A stretch of DNA of 48,267 bases, taken from positions 1 to 48,267 of the forward strand of contig CANCKM010000004.1 of the NCBI GenBank assembly GCA_947378555.1, written 5' to 3'. This DNA is from Microbacteriaceae bacterium (GTDB taxonomy: Bacteria; Actinomycetota; Actinomycetes; Actinomycetales; Microbacteriaceae). Positions 17,789-26,960 of this stretch are shown here, in pieces. The notes beneath the pieces were generated by a model. That model had not been told where the DNA came from and did not search any database. It was given only the letters and a program-made list of their open reading frames with translations. Position numbers and translations under genes: made by a program. Every line of letters starts with the position of its first letter. Positions within the stretch are counted from its first letter, which is position 1.

Positions 17789-18490
17789 CTAACTAGCCTT
17801 AGCCAGAAACTCCTCAAGCACCTGCTCGGTTGCCGAGCAACCCGACCGGGTGACTCCCGCGTCCATGAAATCCAAAAGTTGATCGAGCGTTCTGACTCCG
17901 CCAGATGACTTCACCTTGAGCCGGTTGCCAACGGTTGCCTTCATGAGCCGCACGTCTTCGAGGGTGGCACCCGAACTGGCAAAACCGGTTGAAGTCTTGA
18001 CGTAGTCGGCACCGGCAGCCTCAATGAGCTGGCAGGCCTTCACGATTTGGTCGTCGTTCAGGTAAGCGGTCTCTAGGATCACCTTGATTGAAACAGACGG
18101 AAGTTCTTGATGGGCGGCCAGAACCACGGCTCTAATGTCATCCTCGACCAACTGATAGTGCCCAGAAACCATCCAAGAGATGTTCAGCACCATGTCCAGT
18201 TCGACGGCGCCGTTCTTAATTGCATCGACCGATTCAAAAACCTTGGTAGCAGTGGTCGTGGTGCCGTGCGGAAACCCGATCACGGTGGCGACCAAGACAT
18301 CGCTGCCTGCCAATAGTTTGGCGGTCTGAACCACATCCATCGGCCTAATGCAAACTGTGGCAACATCGTACTTGAGCGCCAGCGCGCAACCCTCGGCTAT
18401 GTCCAGCGGTGTGAAGTCAGGCTTCAAGATCGAGTGGTCAATGGTTTTGGCTACCTGTTCGAAGGTGTATCCGCGATAAGTCTTCTTCAT
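17789..18490 (-). CDS. deoC: Deoxyribose-phosphate aldolase
   Basis: A 233-residue class I aldolase that splits 2-deoxyribose 5-phosphate into glyceraldehyde 3-phosphate and acetaldehyde in deoxynucleoside catabolism. Schiff-base lysine K165 is in VKTSTGF, and the accompanying D99 (ELDMVLN) and K194 (KSSGGVRT) are conserved. The family N-terminal IDHSILKPD is present. The start is ATG at 18490, back to back with the DUF167 gene across 38 bases. It heads the run deoC, dioxygenase, hydrolase, BI-1; no other deoxynucleoside genes are next to it. Confidence 0.95.
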   Translation of the reverse strand: MKKTYRGYTFEQVAKTIDHSILKPDFTPLDIAEGCALALKYDVATVCIRPMDVVQTAKLLAGSDVLVATVIGFPHGTTTTATKVFESVDAIKNGAVELDMVLNISWMVSGHYQLVEDDIRAVVLAAHQELPSVSIKVILETAYLNDDQIVKACQLIEAAGADYVKTSTGFASSGATLEDVRLMKATVGNRLKVKSSGGVRTLDQLLDFMDAGVTRSGCSATEQVLEEFLAKAS

Positions 18491-18528
18491 GTTTTAAGTC
18501 TAGGTTTGTTTCAGGAAGGTGGCATCAT

Positions 18529-18753
18529 TTGCGAGTAATCGTTCAGGTTAAGCCTGGTTCTAAAAAGGGGCCTTTGATAGTGACCAACCCAGACGGTTCA
18601 CTGACCGTATTTCTTTTGCAGCGAGCGGTCGACGGGGCTGCAAACGATGGATTGGTTGAGCTGCTCGCCAAACACTATGGAGTGTCGAAGTCTCGAATTG
18701 AGATTGAGGCGGGCTTTGCCTCGCGGATAAAACGCGTGTCGGTGGATCTCTAA
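18529..18753 (+). CDS. DUF167/YggU family small protein
   Basis: A 74-residue protein with the DUF167 hallmark VQVKPGSKK at the N-terminus, a central AVDGAANDGLVELLAKHYGVSKSRIEIEAG (broken here as AVDGAANDGLVELLA and GVSKSRIEIEAG), and a basic end. The family is widespread and has no settled function. The start is a TTG at 18529 preceded by AGGAAGG about 8 bases upstream. It ends 6 bases before the convergent potC stop and is divergent from deoC. Confidence 0.82.
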   Translation: MRVIVQVKPGSKKGPLIVTNPDGSLTVFLLQRAVDGAANDGLVELLAKHYGVSKSRIEIEAGFASRIKRVSVDL

Positions 18754-18759
18754 AGCGTT

Positions 18760-19557
18760 TTAGCGACGCTGTTCAGACCCGGCGAGCCGCTGGGCAAAAT
18801 AAATCGGAATCACCGACACGACGACCAAAACCACCGCGACAACATTGACCACGGGCGCTTGATTTGGTCTAAACATGTTCTCAAGAATCCAAATCGGAAG
18901 CGTCTGAACCCCAGATCCTGCGGTAAATGTTGTCACCACAATTTCATCGAAGCTAAGAGCAAAGGCTAACAATCCACCCGCAAAGAGCGCCGAACCAAGC
19001 TGCGGGAAGGTCACCAGGCGAAAAGTTGTCCAGAGGCCAGCGCCCAGATCGGCCGATGCTTCCTCGAGGTTTGGGTGCATGCGGGTCAGGCGCGCCATCA
19101 CGTTGTTGTAGACGGTCACGATGCAAAAAGTGGCATGCGCAACCATGATGGTCACAATCGAAAGATTCCAACCGAGCACCGTACGAAAAGCGTTGTTTAG
19201 GGCGATACCGGTCACAATTCCGGGTAGTGCAATCGGTAAAACCACCAATAGGCTCACCGCTTGTTTGCCAAAGAATTTATATCGAGCCAAGGCCATGGAC
19301 AGCAGGGTTCCCAGAACCAGTGCGATTGCGGTGGCCCCAAGAGCGACCATTACGCTCGTTGACAGCGCGGCCATCAAACCCGAACTATTCGAGGCCTTTT
19401 GCCACCAATCCAATGTCAAGCCAGGTGGCGGCCAAGCCATATTCTTGCTCGTGTTGAAAGAGTTCACCAGCACAACCGACAGTGGCAAGTAGATAATTGC
19501 CAGGGTCACGATGGTGACCACTCCTAAAATCCATTTGGACGTTCTGCTAAGCCTCAT
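18760..19557 (-). CDS. potC: Spermidine/putrescine-type ABC transporter permease
   Basis: A 265-residue inner-membrane permease with six hydrophobic helices and the binding-protein-dependent transport loop EEASADLGAGLWTTFRLVTFP near residues 155-175, the EAA motif that contacts the ATPase. It is the last gene of potA-D-B-C, 2 bases after potB. PotC assignment follows from position and the typical FDEIVVTTF segment near the C-terminus. Confidence 0.9.
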   Translation of the reverse strand: MRLSRTSKWILGVVTIVTLAIIYLPLSVVLVNSFNTSKNMAWPPPGLTLDWWQKASNSSGLMAALSTSVMVALGATAIALVLGTLLSMALARYKFFGKQAVSLLVVLPIALPGIVTGIALNNAFRTVLGWNLSIVTIMVAHATFCIVTVYNNVMARLTRMHPNLEEASADLGAGLWTTFRLVTFPQLGSALFAGGLLAFALSFDEIVVTTFTAGSGVQTLPIWILENMFRPNQAPVVNVVAVVLVVVSVIPIYFAQRLAGSEQRR

Positions 19558-19559
19558 GG

Positions 19560-20465
19560 TTACAGATTCTCCAGTGCGCCAGTTTTGCGAACCGCGGTCA
19601 GATAGCCAAACATGATTAGCACCGGAATCAACGCGATGGCAGCCGCAAGAGGCAAGTTGTTACCAACGTTTGTGGCGACCAAGTTTCCGAGCATTTGGTT
19701 TGCACCACCGACAATGTTGACCGTGATGTAGTCCCCCATTGTGAGCGAGAAACTAAAAATGGAGCCGGCGATTATTGCCGGTACCAGCATCGGGAGCATT
19801 ACTAGTCGAAGCGTCGTCGACGTCTTCGCGCCTAAGTCTCCGGACGCTTCAAGAAGTGAGTTGGGCACGCGCTCGAGGCCGGCGTAGATTGGCAGGATTA
19901 CGTAGGGCAGCCACAGGTATCCAAGAGTGATTATCGTTGCGGTTATTCCGTAACCCGGGGTATCTAGCCCCAGTGGCCTCAGCAACCACTGCATGATTCC
20001 CTCATTGCTAAGCACCGAGCGCCAAGCATAAGCCTTGACCAGGTAGCTGGCCCAGAGCGGCATCAATACTGCGATTACCAGTAGACGCTGCAGACGCGGT
20101 GATGCAATCTTGGCCATGTAGAAGGCAATTGGTAATGCAATCAGGGTGTCAACGATCGTGACCAAGAGCGCAATTCCCAAGGTACGCAGAGCGACGGTTT
20201 GGTACACCTGCCCGGTAAGGACTTTGAGTACGTTCTTGAACGTGAGTTGAGTTTGAATCTGACTCGTATAGGAGTCGACGGAGTAGAGAGCGGTGACCAG
20301 CAGAGCCAGCAGTGCGGCAATGTAAACCAGCACCAACCAGGTCAGTGGCGCAGCTAGCAACAGCGTCAATCGAAGTTTTACTTTTGAGTAAAGCAGGGTT
20401 GAAATTCGACGCGCCAAAGCAGGGGTTTCTACACCCTGCTTTGGCAACGCCGAATACTTATCCAT
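19560..20465 (-). CDS. potB: Spermidine/putrescine-type ABC transporter permease
   Basis: A 301-residue permease with about six transmembrane helices, a 30-residue cytoplasmic N-terminal extension and the EAA-type loop LLEASGDLGAKTSTTLRLVMLP near 205-225. The FSFSLTMGDYITVN segment near 243 is typical of PotB. It starts 9 bases after the potD stop; the ribosome site (AAGGG) lies inside the end of potD. Confidence 0.9.
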   Translation of the reverse strand: MDKYSALPKQGVETPALARRISTLLYSKVKLRLTLLLAAPLTWLVLVYIAALLALLVTALYSVDSYTSQIQTQLTFKNVLKVLTGQVYQTVALRTLGIALLVTIVDTLIALPIAFYMAKIASPRLQRLLVIAVLMPLWASYLVKAYAWRSVLSNEGIMQWLLRPLGLDTPGYGITATIITLGYLWLPYVILPIYAGLERVPNSLLEASGDLGAKTSTTLRLVMLPMLVPAIIAGSIFSFSLTMGDYITVNIVGGANQMLGNLVATNVGNNLPLAAAIALIPVLIMFGYLTAVRKTGALENL

Positions 20466-20474
20466 CGTTATTGA

Positions 20475-21641
20475 TTAGCCCTTGATCTCTTGCCAGGCTT
20501 CGGTCCAACGAGCGTAGTCGGTGCACTCAACATCGGTGCGGCCGTCTAGACAGTTGGCAATCGGGGTGGTCCAGTAGTAAATCTTGGCGGCGTATGCTTC
20601 GTCACCGGCGTGGTAGCTGTCGCAGACATCTTGACCCATGAACTCACAGGCGGCTGCGGTTGCTGGAGCCTCACCGAAGTATCCGGTGGCAGCGGCGTTT
20701 GCCTCTGGGCTGTCAATGTAGTCGAGCCACTTATAGGCACAGTTCGGGCTCTTGGCCTTCGAGGAGATCATCCAGGAGTCAGACCAACCAGTTGCACCTT
20801 CGGTAGGAAGAATCGCACCAACCTTTGCCTTGGCCGACATCGAGTTCACGATAACCTGCCAGGTGGTTCCAACAACAGAGTCACCGGTCTCGAATGCCTG
20901 AATTTCCTTCAGGTAGTCGCTCCAGTACTCACCAACGTTTACACGCTGTGCCTTGAGCAGGTCGATAGCTGCCTGCAGTTGAGTCTCATCCAAGGCGTAT
21001 GGGTCGGTGATGTTCAACTCCGGGTTGTGAGCCATCAGGTAAACAGCTGCATCGGCGATGTAAATCGGCGAATCGTAGGCGGTTACCTTGCCCTTATAGG
21101 CAGAGGACTTGTCGAAGACTACGTCCCATGAGGTTGGGGCTGGCTTCACGACGTCCTTCTTGTACATCAAAAGGTTTGCACCGTAGCCATGAGGCACACC
21201 GTAAACCTTGCCATCGACGCTGTTCCAAGGCTTTGCCTTCAAGAAGTCATAAACTCCGGCGTAGCTTGGGATCAGATCGGTGTTCAACTCGGCTACGTCA
21301 CCCGATGCGATTAGACGCAGGGTGGCGTCTCCAGAGGCCGCAACGACATCGTAGTCACCGGTTTTGAAGAGGCTGGTTGCCTCGTCTGAGGTTCCGTAAC
21401 TCTTCGAGGTGACCATGCAACCGGTTTGGTCTTCGAACTTGCTTACCCAGTCATAGGCTGGGTCGTTAGAGCCATCCTCGACGTAGCCAGGCCAAGCCAA
21501 GAGCGAGACAGTTCCCTCGGTCTTGCCAAGTGCCGTTGGCACGGTGGAGGTGGGGCTAGGTGTTGCCGATGCACAACCGGTCAGCGCCAAAGCGGCAGCT
21601 GCGGTTAGGGCAGACAACTTCATTGCTGTCTTGCTTATCAT
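20475..21641 (-). CDS. potD: Polyamine-type ABC transporter substrate-binding lipoprotein
   Basis: A 388-residue periplasmic-binding-protein type lipoprotein. A hydrophobic signal ends in the lipobox LTGC at residues 20-23, so the mature protein is lipid-anchored outside the membrane. The Ser/Thr/Pro linker (ATPSPTSTVPT) is followed by a spermidine/putrescine-binding fold (LLAWPGYVEDG). Four or more cysteines in the last 70 residues, including AACEFMGQDVCDSYH, suggest one or two disulfides. ATG at 21641 follows AGGAG by 6 bases. The true ligand (spermidine, putrescine or another small amine) is not decidable from sequence. Confidence 0.9.
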   Translation of the reverse strand: MISKTAMKLSALTAAAALALTGCASATPSPTSTVPTALGKTEGTVSLLAWPGYVEDGSNDPAYDWVSKFEDQTGCMVTSKSYGTSDEATSLFKTGDYDVVAASGDATLRLIASGDVAELNTDLIPSYAGVYDFLKAKPWNSVDGKVYGVPHGYGANLLMYKKDVVKPAPTSWDVVFDKSSAYKGKVTAYDSPIYIADAAVYLMAHNPELNITDPYALDETQLQAAIDLLKAQRVNVGEYWSDYLKEIQAFETGDSVVGTTWQVIVNSMSAKAKVGAILPTEGATGWSDSWMISSKAKSPNCAYKWLDYIDSPEANAAATGYFGEAPATAAACEFMGQDVCDSYHAGDEAYAAKIYYWTTPIANCLDGRTDVECTDYARWTEAWQEIKG

Positions 21642-21650
21642 TTCATTCTC

Positions 21651-22685
21651 CTATTTCTTTATTGGAACGAGATCGGCGTTGCGAATCTCGATGAAAACCT
21701 GTTGCCCGCGATCAAAGTTTGTTTCACTGCCGGCGCTAGCTTGACGCAACACCGAAATCTTTTTTCCGCCATCGATTTCTATAATCAGGCGAGTGGCTGA
21801 GCCAATGTAGATGCTCTCGATAATCTTTCCCGGCAGGACCGATGCATCTTTTTGGCTCTGGGAACTCGGTCGCATTTCAATTTTTTCGGGGCGCACCGAG
21901 CACGCTTCCGGCTGAGCCAGCAGGCTGGCTGCTTCGGACTCGCTGAAAATGTTTGAGGTTCCAACAAAACGAGCAACAAACTCGGACTCGGGGCGTTCAT
22001 AGAGTTGCCTCGGTGTACCGATTTGCTCGATTCGGCCCTGATTGAAAACTGCCACCCGATCACTCAGCGTTAAAGCCTCTTCTTGATCGTGGGTGACAAA
22101 GATAAAGGTGATTCCGAGTTTGCGCTGCAACTCTTTGAGTTCAATCTGCATTTGCTCGCGCAACTTCAAGTCCAATGCACCGAGCGGCTCGTCTAAAAGA
22201 AGAACCTTGGGCTTGACCACCACGGCCCTGGCAAGTGCCACACGCTGGCGCTGCCCACCCGATAGCTCGCTCGGCTTGCGATCTTCAAAGCCTTCGAGCC
22301 GCACCATGCGGAGGGCCTCTAAGGCCTGCAGGTTGCGCTCCGACTTACCGATGCCGCGAACTCTCAACCCGTAGGCCACGTTTTCCAGAACGGTCATGTG
22401 CGGGAACAGGGCGTAATCCTGAAAAACAGTGTTGACGTCTCGATCGAATGGGGCCTTTGAGGTGACATCTTGACCCGCCAGCAGAACGGTTCCGGAGGTG
22501 GCGGGCTCAAAGCCAGCGATGATCCTCAGAACCGTTGTCTTGCCAGAACCAGAAGGCCCCAACATAGAGAAAAACTCACCATCATTGATGACCAAATCTA
22601 AATTTTGAACAGCGGTGACGGCTCCAAATGACTTGGATACCCCAACCAACTCGATTGCTGCAATGGGGGCTGAATTGCCTGCCAT
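21651..22685 (-). CDS. potA: Polyamine-type ABC transporter ATP-binding protein
   Basis: A 344-residue importer ATPase with Walker [11 protein letters not shown], signature [13 protein letters not shown], Walker B LLLDEP and a C-terminal TOBE regulatory domain. It energises the PotBC permeases. I chose ATG at 22685, which has GAGGT about 7 bases upstream; the longer frame from 22736 lacks a ribosome site. First gene of potA-D-B-C; the order with potD second is somewhat different from the E. coli potABCD operon. Confidence 0.92.
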   Translation of the reverse strand: MAGNSAPIAAIELVGVSKSFGAVTAVQNLDLVINDGEFFSMLGPSGSGKTTVLRIIAGFEPATSGTVLLAGQDVTSKAPFDRDVNTVFQDYALFPHMTVLENVAYGLRVRGIGKSERNLQALEALRMVRLEGFEDRKPSELSGGQRQRVALARAVVVKPKVLLLDEPLGALDLKLREQMQIELKELQRKLGITFIFVTHDQEEALTLSDRVAVFNQGRIEQIGTPRQLYERPESEFVARFVGTSNIFSESEAASLLAQPEACSVRPEKIEMRPSSQSQKDASVLPGKIIESIYIGSATRLIIEIDGGKKISVLRQASAGSETNFDRGQQVFIEIRNADLVPIKK

Positions 22686-22823
22686 TTTTACGACCTCACT
22701 GTCTCTTCTGAATAATCCTAGGCTTTGAACGGCCAAATGGACCCTAAGTGCAGTTTCTTAAACGAAACCGTAACACTTACTTAACCTTGGCAATCTGAAC
22801 TGCCCCACATTTTGAACTTAAAC

Positions 22824-22856
22824 AAAAAAATCCTCCCTTTCGGGAAGATTCTTTTT
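22824..22856 (-). terminator. Intrinsic terminator after tRNA-Ala
   Basis: A 9-bp stem (22829-22837 with 22842-22850, one G-U pair) closed by a GAAA tetraloop on the minus strand and followed by seven T. A shorter T run flanks the other side, so it could also act on the plus strand. It separates the rne...rsfS-tRNA unit from potA. Confidence 0.88.
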
Positions 22857-22857
22857 G

Positions 22858-22930
22858 TGGACCTGAGGGGATTTGAACCCCTGACCCCCTGCATGCCATG
22901 CAGGTGCGCTACCAGCTGCGCCACAGGCCC
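22858..22930 (-). tRNA. tRNA-Ala(GGC)
   Basis: A 73-base cloverleaf: 7-bp acceptor stem GGGCCTG/CAGGTCC with one G-U pair, D-arm GCGC...GCGC, anticodon stem CCTGC/GCAGG with loop ATGGCAT and anticodon GGC, and T-arm GGGG-TTCAAAT-CCCC. The 3' CCA is not encoded. It lies 38 bases after rsfS and directly before an intrinsic terminator, so it may be made partly by read-through. Confidence 0.97.
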
Positions 22931-22968
22931 GTTCATTGCCTAAGCAACTTGAACAGTTTACACGATTT

Positions 22969-23340
22969 TTACTCGCTTGCTGAGACCACGTCCAGTTTGA
23001 TCACTGGACAGTCCTTCCAGAGGCGTTCGATTGAGTAGAACATGCGGTCTTCCTCATGCATGATGTGGCAAATTACATCGCCAAAATCCAAAAGCACCCA
23101 TCGCGCTTGGGATTTTCCCTCACGGCGCAAGGTCTTGATGCCCTCTTCAAGCATCTGAGCCTCAATTTCGTCGGCAATCGATGCAACCTGACGCTCGTTG
23201 CGGCCCGAGGCAAGCACGAATATATCGGTTAGTGGCAATGGCTCGGTAACGTCAAGCGCAATGATGTTCTCGGCAAGTTTGTCTGAAGCGGCCCGGGCTG
23301 CGATGTTCGCAGCGTGAATGGCCTTGGCTGTAGCGGTCAC
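22969..23340 (-). CDS. rsfS: Ribosomal silencing factor RsfS
   Basis: A 123-residue RsfS/YbeB/iojap protein that binds L14 on the 50S subunit and blocks subunit joining under nutrient limitation. The family core is visible: DIFVLASGRNERQVASIADEIE (given as LTDIFVLASGRNERQ and VASIADEIE) near 38-60, and ARWVLLDFGDVICHIMHEEDRMFY around 80-102 (seen as WVLLDFGDVICHIMHEEDR). It follows the Pro-rich membrane protein by 15 bases in the nadD operon, the standard actinobacterial arrangement. Confidence 0.95.
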   Translation of the reverse strand: MTATAKAIHAANIAARAASDKLAENIIALDVTEPLPLTDIFVLASGRNERQVASIADEIEAQMLEEGIKTLRREGKSQARWVLLDFGDVICHIMHEEDRMFYSIERLWKDCPVIKLDVVSASE

Positions 23341-23355
23341 TGATTCCTTTAGTTG

Positions 23356-24108
23356 CTAGTTGAAAATGCCGAGAAGAAACGCAGCCAAGGTGAGCCCTAG
23401 CACCGTTGCCATGAGCAAGACGGTGGTCAGCACCAGATAAAGCTGGCCTTTGCCTCTTCTAAGTTTTTGTGGAAAAGCGCTCTCTTTAGAGCGACTCCTG
23501 ATAACCCCTGCAGCGGCTATCGGAGGTATTCCGGCAACATAGGCACCCTTAGAGTCTAATGCCGATGCGAGGTCTGCGTCAGTGGCAGCTTTGGCGAGCG
23601 AAACCTCGGCGGTTGCCGAGCCCAACGAGGGTATGGTTATCGACCCGGTTCTGAGTCGGTCACCAGAGGTTACTATCGGGCCAGTGAAGCTCAATGGGTC
23701 GACCGGTGTTGCAATGACGATGGATGCCGTTTGTGGCGCAGCACCCGGCGTCGGCGACATTGTGAAGATTGAGCCGGTATCGGTAAGCGACCAAGGTTGT
23801 GGCGCCGGTGCCGCAACGGGAGCCAATTGCTTCGGCAGTGGTGGCAGCACCTCGGGCACCTGCGGCACTGGAGGTTCCGGCTGAGGCGGCAGCGGAATAG
23901 GCACCGGAGGCGTCGGTTGGGGTGCAACGTGAATCAGCGCCGGGGCCAAAGGCTCTTGGGCGCGTTCGAGTTCGCGTATTTGCCTGCGAGTTGGTGGTGG
24001 CTCAAGTCGCCTTGGTGCTGCTGGCGGCGCAACTTGGATTGGCTGATTCTCAATGAGCCGCTGAGCCTCACGCAGTTCACGGCGCGATGGCAGCTGTTCG
24101 CCGGTCAT
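23356..24108 (-). CDS. Proline-rich protein with C-terminal membrane helix, function unknown
   Basis: A 250-residue protein. The N-terminal 60 residues are charged, with two similar R-R-E-L-R-E-A and [10 protein letters not shown] segments. Residues about 60-110 are a low-complexity Pro/Gln/Val stretch, the middle is Ala/Ser/Thr-rich, and the last 30 residues form one hydrophobic helix, so a tail-anchored protein with most of it in the cytoplasm is likely. Its ATG overlaps the nadD stop (ATGA). Genes of this kind between nadD and rsfS are common in Microbacteriaceae but have no assigned function. A regulatory or envelope scaffold role is only a guess. Confidence 0.75.
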   Translation of the reverse strand: MTGEQLPSRRELREAQRLIENQPIQVAPPAAPRRLEPPPTRRQIRELERAQEPLAPALIHVAPQPTPPVPIPLPPQPEPPVPQVPEVLPPLPKQLAPVAAPAPQPWSLTDTGSIFTMSPTPGAAPQTASIVIATPVDPLSFTGPIVTSGDRLRTGSITIPSLGSATAEVSLAKAATDADLASALDSKGAYVAGIPPIAAAGVIRSRSKESAFPQKLRRGKGQLYLVLTTVLLMATVLGLTLAAFLLGIFN

Positions 24109-24692
24109 GCGGCACCTCGATACAACTGATGCTTGGAAATGTATTGGACCACACCGTCTGGAACCAGGTACCAAACCGGCTCGTTCAGCCGCACCCGATT
24201 GCGACAATCCGTCGAAGATATTGCCAGGGCAGGAATGCCACAGACCTCAATGGCACCCTCGGGAGCTTCGGGAAGTTGCAACTCGTGCTCTGGTCTGGTC
24301 ACAGCAATGAATTTTGCCAAGCCCCAAATAATGCCGGTGTCTTTCCATGACGCTATCGAAGAAATCGCATCGGCTCCGGTGATAAAGAACAGGTCGGCGC
24401 CTGGATATTGAGCTTTCAAGTCGTTCAGGGTGTCAACGGTATAGGTAGGCCCGGCACGATCAATGTCGACCCGGCTGACCACAAAGTTTGGGTTTGAAGC
24501 CGTGGCTATGACCGCCATGAGATAGCGATGTTCGGCATCTGAAACGGTCTGCTTCTGCCAAGGTTCGCCAGTCGGCACGAAAATCACCTTATCCAAGTGA
24601 TATTTGCTTAGTACCTCGCTTGCGGCAACAAGGTGACCGTTATGAATTGGGTCAAATGTGCCACCCATAACCCCAAGTCGCAGTCTGGTCAT
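24105..24692 (-). CDS. nadD: Nicotinate-nucleotide adenylyltransferase
   Basis: A 195-residue nucleotidyltransferase that adenylates nicotinate mononucleotide in NAD synthesis. The [12 protein letters not shown] motif (10-21) carries the T/H-x-x-H nucleotide-binding site, and [10 protein letters not shown] near 160 matches the C-terminal ISSTxIR signature with Cys in place of Ile. It starts 21 bases after the stop of the 57-residue membrane peptide. Confidence 0.95.
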   Translation of the reverse strand: MTRLRLGVMGGTFDPIHNGHLVAASEVLSKYHLDKVIFVPTGEPWQKQTVSDAEHRYLMAVIATASNPNFVVSRVDIDRAGPTYTVDTLNDLKAQYPGADLFFITGADAISSIASWKDTGIIWGLAKFIAVTRPEHELQLPEAPEGAIEVCGIPALAISSTDCRNRVRLNEPVWYLVPDGVVQYISKHQLYRGAA

Positions 24693-24713
24693 TAGAACTT
24701 GCCCTAAAGGCTA

Positions 24714-24887
24714 TTAGTGACCCTGTGAGTTGTTTGATTTGTGGTCGTGACGGTTGGCAACGTCGCGATACGACCAGGCAACTAGGCCAAGCACAATGAA
24801 AACACCCATGGCGATTACGCCAAAATACACCGACGGGAACGGCAACTGAAGCCCAGCTTCGGCGACGAGTTTAATATTGGAAGTCAT
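24714..24887 (-). CDS. 57-residue single-helix membrane peptide
   Basis: A small gene with ATG at 24887 just after a GTAGGAG ribosome site (5-6 bases), ending in TAA at 24714-24716. The peptide has a short N-terminus, a helix from about residue 18 to 39 (VYFGVIAMGVFIVLGLVAW within it) and a polar, His/Asn-rich tail containing NRHDHKSNNSQGH. Small membrane proteins at this place between proA and nadD are seen in related Actinobacteria; no function is known. Confidence 0.8.
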   Translation of the reverse strand: MTSNIKLVAEAGLQLPFPSVYFGVIAMGVFIVLGLVAWSYRDVANRHDHKSNNSQGH

Positions 24888-24918
24888 TTTTCTCCTACTT
24901 ACTTAGTTCCAGATTAGC

Positions 24919-26166
24919 CTAGGAACGAACTTGCCCGGCACCCCGCACCAACCATTTGGTGCTGGTTAGCTCGCGAAGCCCCATTGGGCCACGGGCGTGC
25001 AGTTTTTGCGTCGAGATTCCAACCTCGGCTCCAAATCCAAACTCTCCTCCATCGGTAAACCGCGTCGAGGCGTTTACCACCACAACGGCAGAGTCAACCT
25101 CGGCCAAGAATCGCTCGGCGTTGGCTTGACTGTCAGTGACGATGGATTCGGTGTGATGGGTCGAATACTTGGCGATGTGCTCGAGAGCGTCATCGATAGA
25201 ATCGACAATCTTCACGGCTAAATCAAGCGAACCGTACTCGGCATGCCAATCGTCTTCGGTTGCTTCAAGCGACTCTGGATACGCCGCCACGATGGATTCG
25301 TCACCGTGTATGGTGACCTTTTTGAGTTTTAGAGCCTGCATCACGGCTGGCAGGACTGTTTCGGCGGCGTTTTTGTGAACCAAAAGCGTTTCTAGGGTGT
25401 TGCAGACGCTAACCCGCTGGGTTTTAGAGTTGAGGACGATTTCAACCGACCAATCAACCCTCGCCGATTCATCGATGAAAACGTGTACGACGCCATCGCC
25501 GGTTTGAATCACCGGAACCTTGGATTCGGCGATAACAGCCTTAATCAGACCGGCTCCGCCTCGCGGAATCAAAACGTCGATAAGCCCAATGGCGCGCATC
25601 ATTTCGTTGGCGCCTTCGCGACCGAAATCGTCAACGGTTTGAACGGCGTTTGGGTCTAGGCCGGCATTGAGCAAACCATCCTGAAGCAATTTGACGAGAA
25701 CGCGGTTCGAATTCTCGGCGGCGGTGCCACCTCGTAAAACAATGGCGTTTCCGCTCTTGATAGCTAACGAGGCGATGTCGATGGTCACGTTTGGGCGGGC
25801 TTCGTAAATAGCACCGATCACACCAAACGGAACTCTAACCTCGCTGATTTTTAAGCCATTTGGCAGGGTGTCACCGCGCACGATGTCACCTATTGGGTCC
25901 TGCAGACCGACTACCTCCATGACGGCGGCAGCCAAGGCTTCGATTCTCGCCTCGGTAAGTCGCAATCGATCTTGCAAACCCTGGGATAGGCCGTCGGTTG
26001 CTCCACGTTCAACGTCAAGAGCGTTTGCCGCGATGATTTCGTCGGTTCGAGCCTTGAGCAAAAGGGAAATTTGTCGCAACGCTTCGTTCTTCTGGGTGCT
26101 GGTCGCCAGCCCAACTGCAAGCGAGGCGCCTTTTGCCAAGCGGATAAGTTCTAATGCGGTAGCCAT
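24919..26166 (-). CDS. proA: Gamma-glutamyl phosphate reductase
   Basis: A 415-residue NADPH-dependent aldehyde-dehydrogenase-fold enzyme that reduces gamma-glutamyl phosphate to glutamate-5-semialdehyde, the second step of proline synthesis. Catalytic C255 lies in TQRVSVCNTLETLLVHK. The family segment VPFGVIGAIYEARPNVT is at 112-128. It starts 9 bases after the proB stop, so the two enzymes are co-expressed. Confidence 0.96.
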   Translation of the reverse strand: MATALELIRLAKGASLAVGLATSTQKNEALRQISLLLKARTDEIIAANALDVERGATDGLSQGLQDRLRLTEARIEALAAAVMEVVGLQDPIGDIVRGDTLPNGLKISEVRVPFGVIGAIYEARPNVTIDIASLAIKSGNAIVLRGGTAAENSNRVLVKLLQDGLLNAGLDPNAVQTVDDFGREGANEMMRAIGLIDVLIPRGGAGLIKAVIAESKVPVIQTGDGVVHVFIDESARVDWSVEIVLNSKTQRVSVCNTLETLLVHKNAAETVLPAVMQALKLKKVTIHGDESIVAAYPESLEATEDDWHAEYGSLDLAVKIVDSIDDALEHIAKYSTHHTESIVTDSQANAERFLAEVDSAVVVVNASTRFTDGGEFGFGAEVGISTQKLHARGPMGLRELTSTKWLVRGAGQVRS

Positions 26167-26175
26167 GTATTTAGC

Positions 26176-26958
26176 CTAATCCTGAACAGCTTCAAACCAG
26201 GTGCCAACGTCTTCGCCAGCAAGTGCGCTCGAGACATTTGTCGTGCTGGTGAGCAATACCGGAATGCCGGCCGAGTTCGCCAACTTGGCGGCGGAAACCT
26301 TGGTGACGGCTCCCCCGGTTCCAACTCCCGTGCTGGTTCCTCCGACCTCAATCTGGCTTAGGTCGTTATCGGCTGAAACCACCGAAAGCCTTCTGGCTTC
26401 AGGGTTGGTTGGTGGCATGGTGTACAGGGCATCCACATCGCTCAACAAAATAAGAACATCGGCCGAAACCAATATGGCTACCAGTGCGGCCAGACGATCG
26501 TTATCTCCGAATCGGATTTCAGCGGTTGCCACCGTGTCGTTCTCGTTGACTATGGGTAAGACACCAAGTTCGAGCAACCGTGTCATGGCGCCCCGAGCGT
26601 TTTCGCTGGATTCCTCGGCTGCGAGGTCATCGGCGGTTAAGAGAACCTGACCGGCCAAAATACTGAATCGCTCAAGGCTCTGCTGATACCTGGCAATCAG
26701 CCGGCTCTGACCAACCGAGGCTAGGGCCTGTGAGGTCCTAAGGTCATCTGGTTTAGCAACTATTCCGAGGAGCGGCATTCCGGTGGCAATTGCGCCGGAA
26801 GAGACGAGGATAACCTGCGCCCCACGACCATGTTCCTTGGCCAAAGCCTCAACCAAATTGTTGATTAGGTTTTCATTTGAACCCGAAATTGAAGACGAAC
26901 CGACTTTCACGACGATTCTTTTTGCACCGCTAATTTCGGAGCGAAACTTCAAACTCAT
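26176..26958 (-). CDS. proB: Glutamate 5-kinase without PUA domain
   Basis: A 260-residue amino-acid kinase that phosphorylates glutamate, the first step of proline synthesis. KVGSSSI (18-24) and the GTSTGVGTGGAVTKVSAAKLA region (ending in GTGGAVTKVSAAKLA) bind ATP and substrate. It is about 100 residues shorter than the E. coli enzyme because the C-terminal PUA domain is absent, as in some other bacteria. It starts 2 bases after the obg stop. Confidence 0.95.
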   Translation of the reverse strand: MSLKFRSEISGAKRIVVKVGSSSISGSNENLINNLVEALAKEHGRGAQVILVSSGAIATGMPLLGIVAKPDDLRTSQALASVGQSRLIARYQQSLERFSILAGQVLLTADDLAAEESSENARGAMTRLLELGVLPIVNENDTVATAEIRFGDNDRLAALVAILVSADVLILLSDVDALYTMPPTNPEARRLSVVSADNDLSQIEVGGTSTGVGTGGAVTKVSAAKLANSAGIPVLLTSTTNVSSALAGEDVGTWFEAVQD

Positions 26959-26960
26959 TC

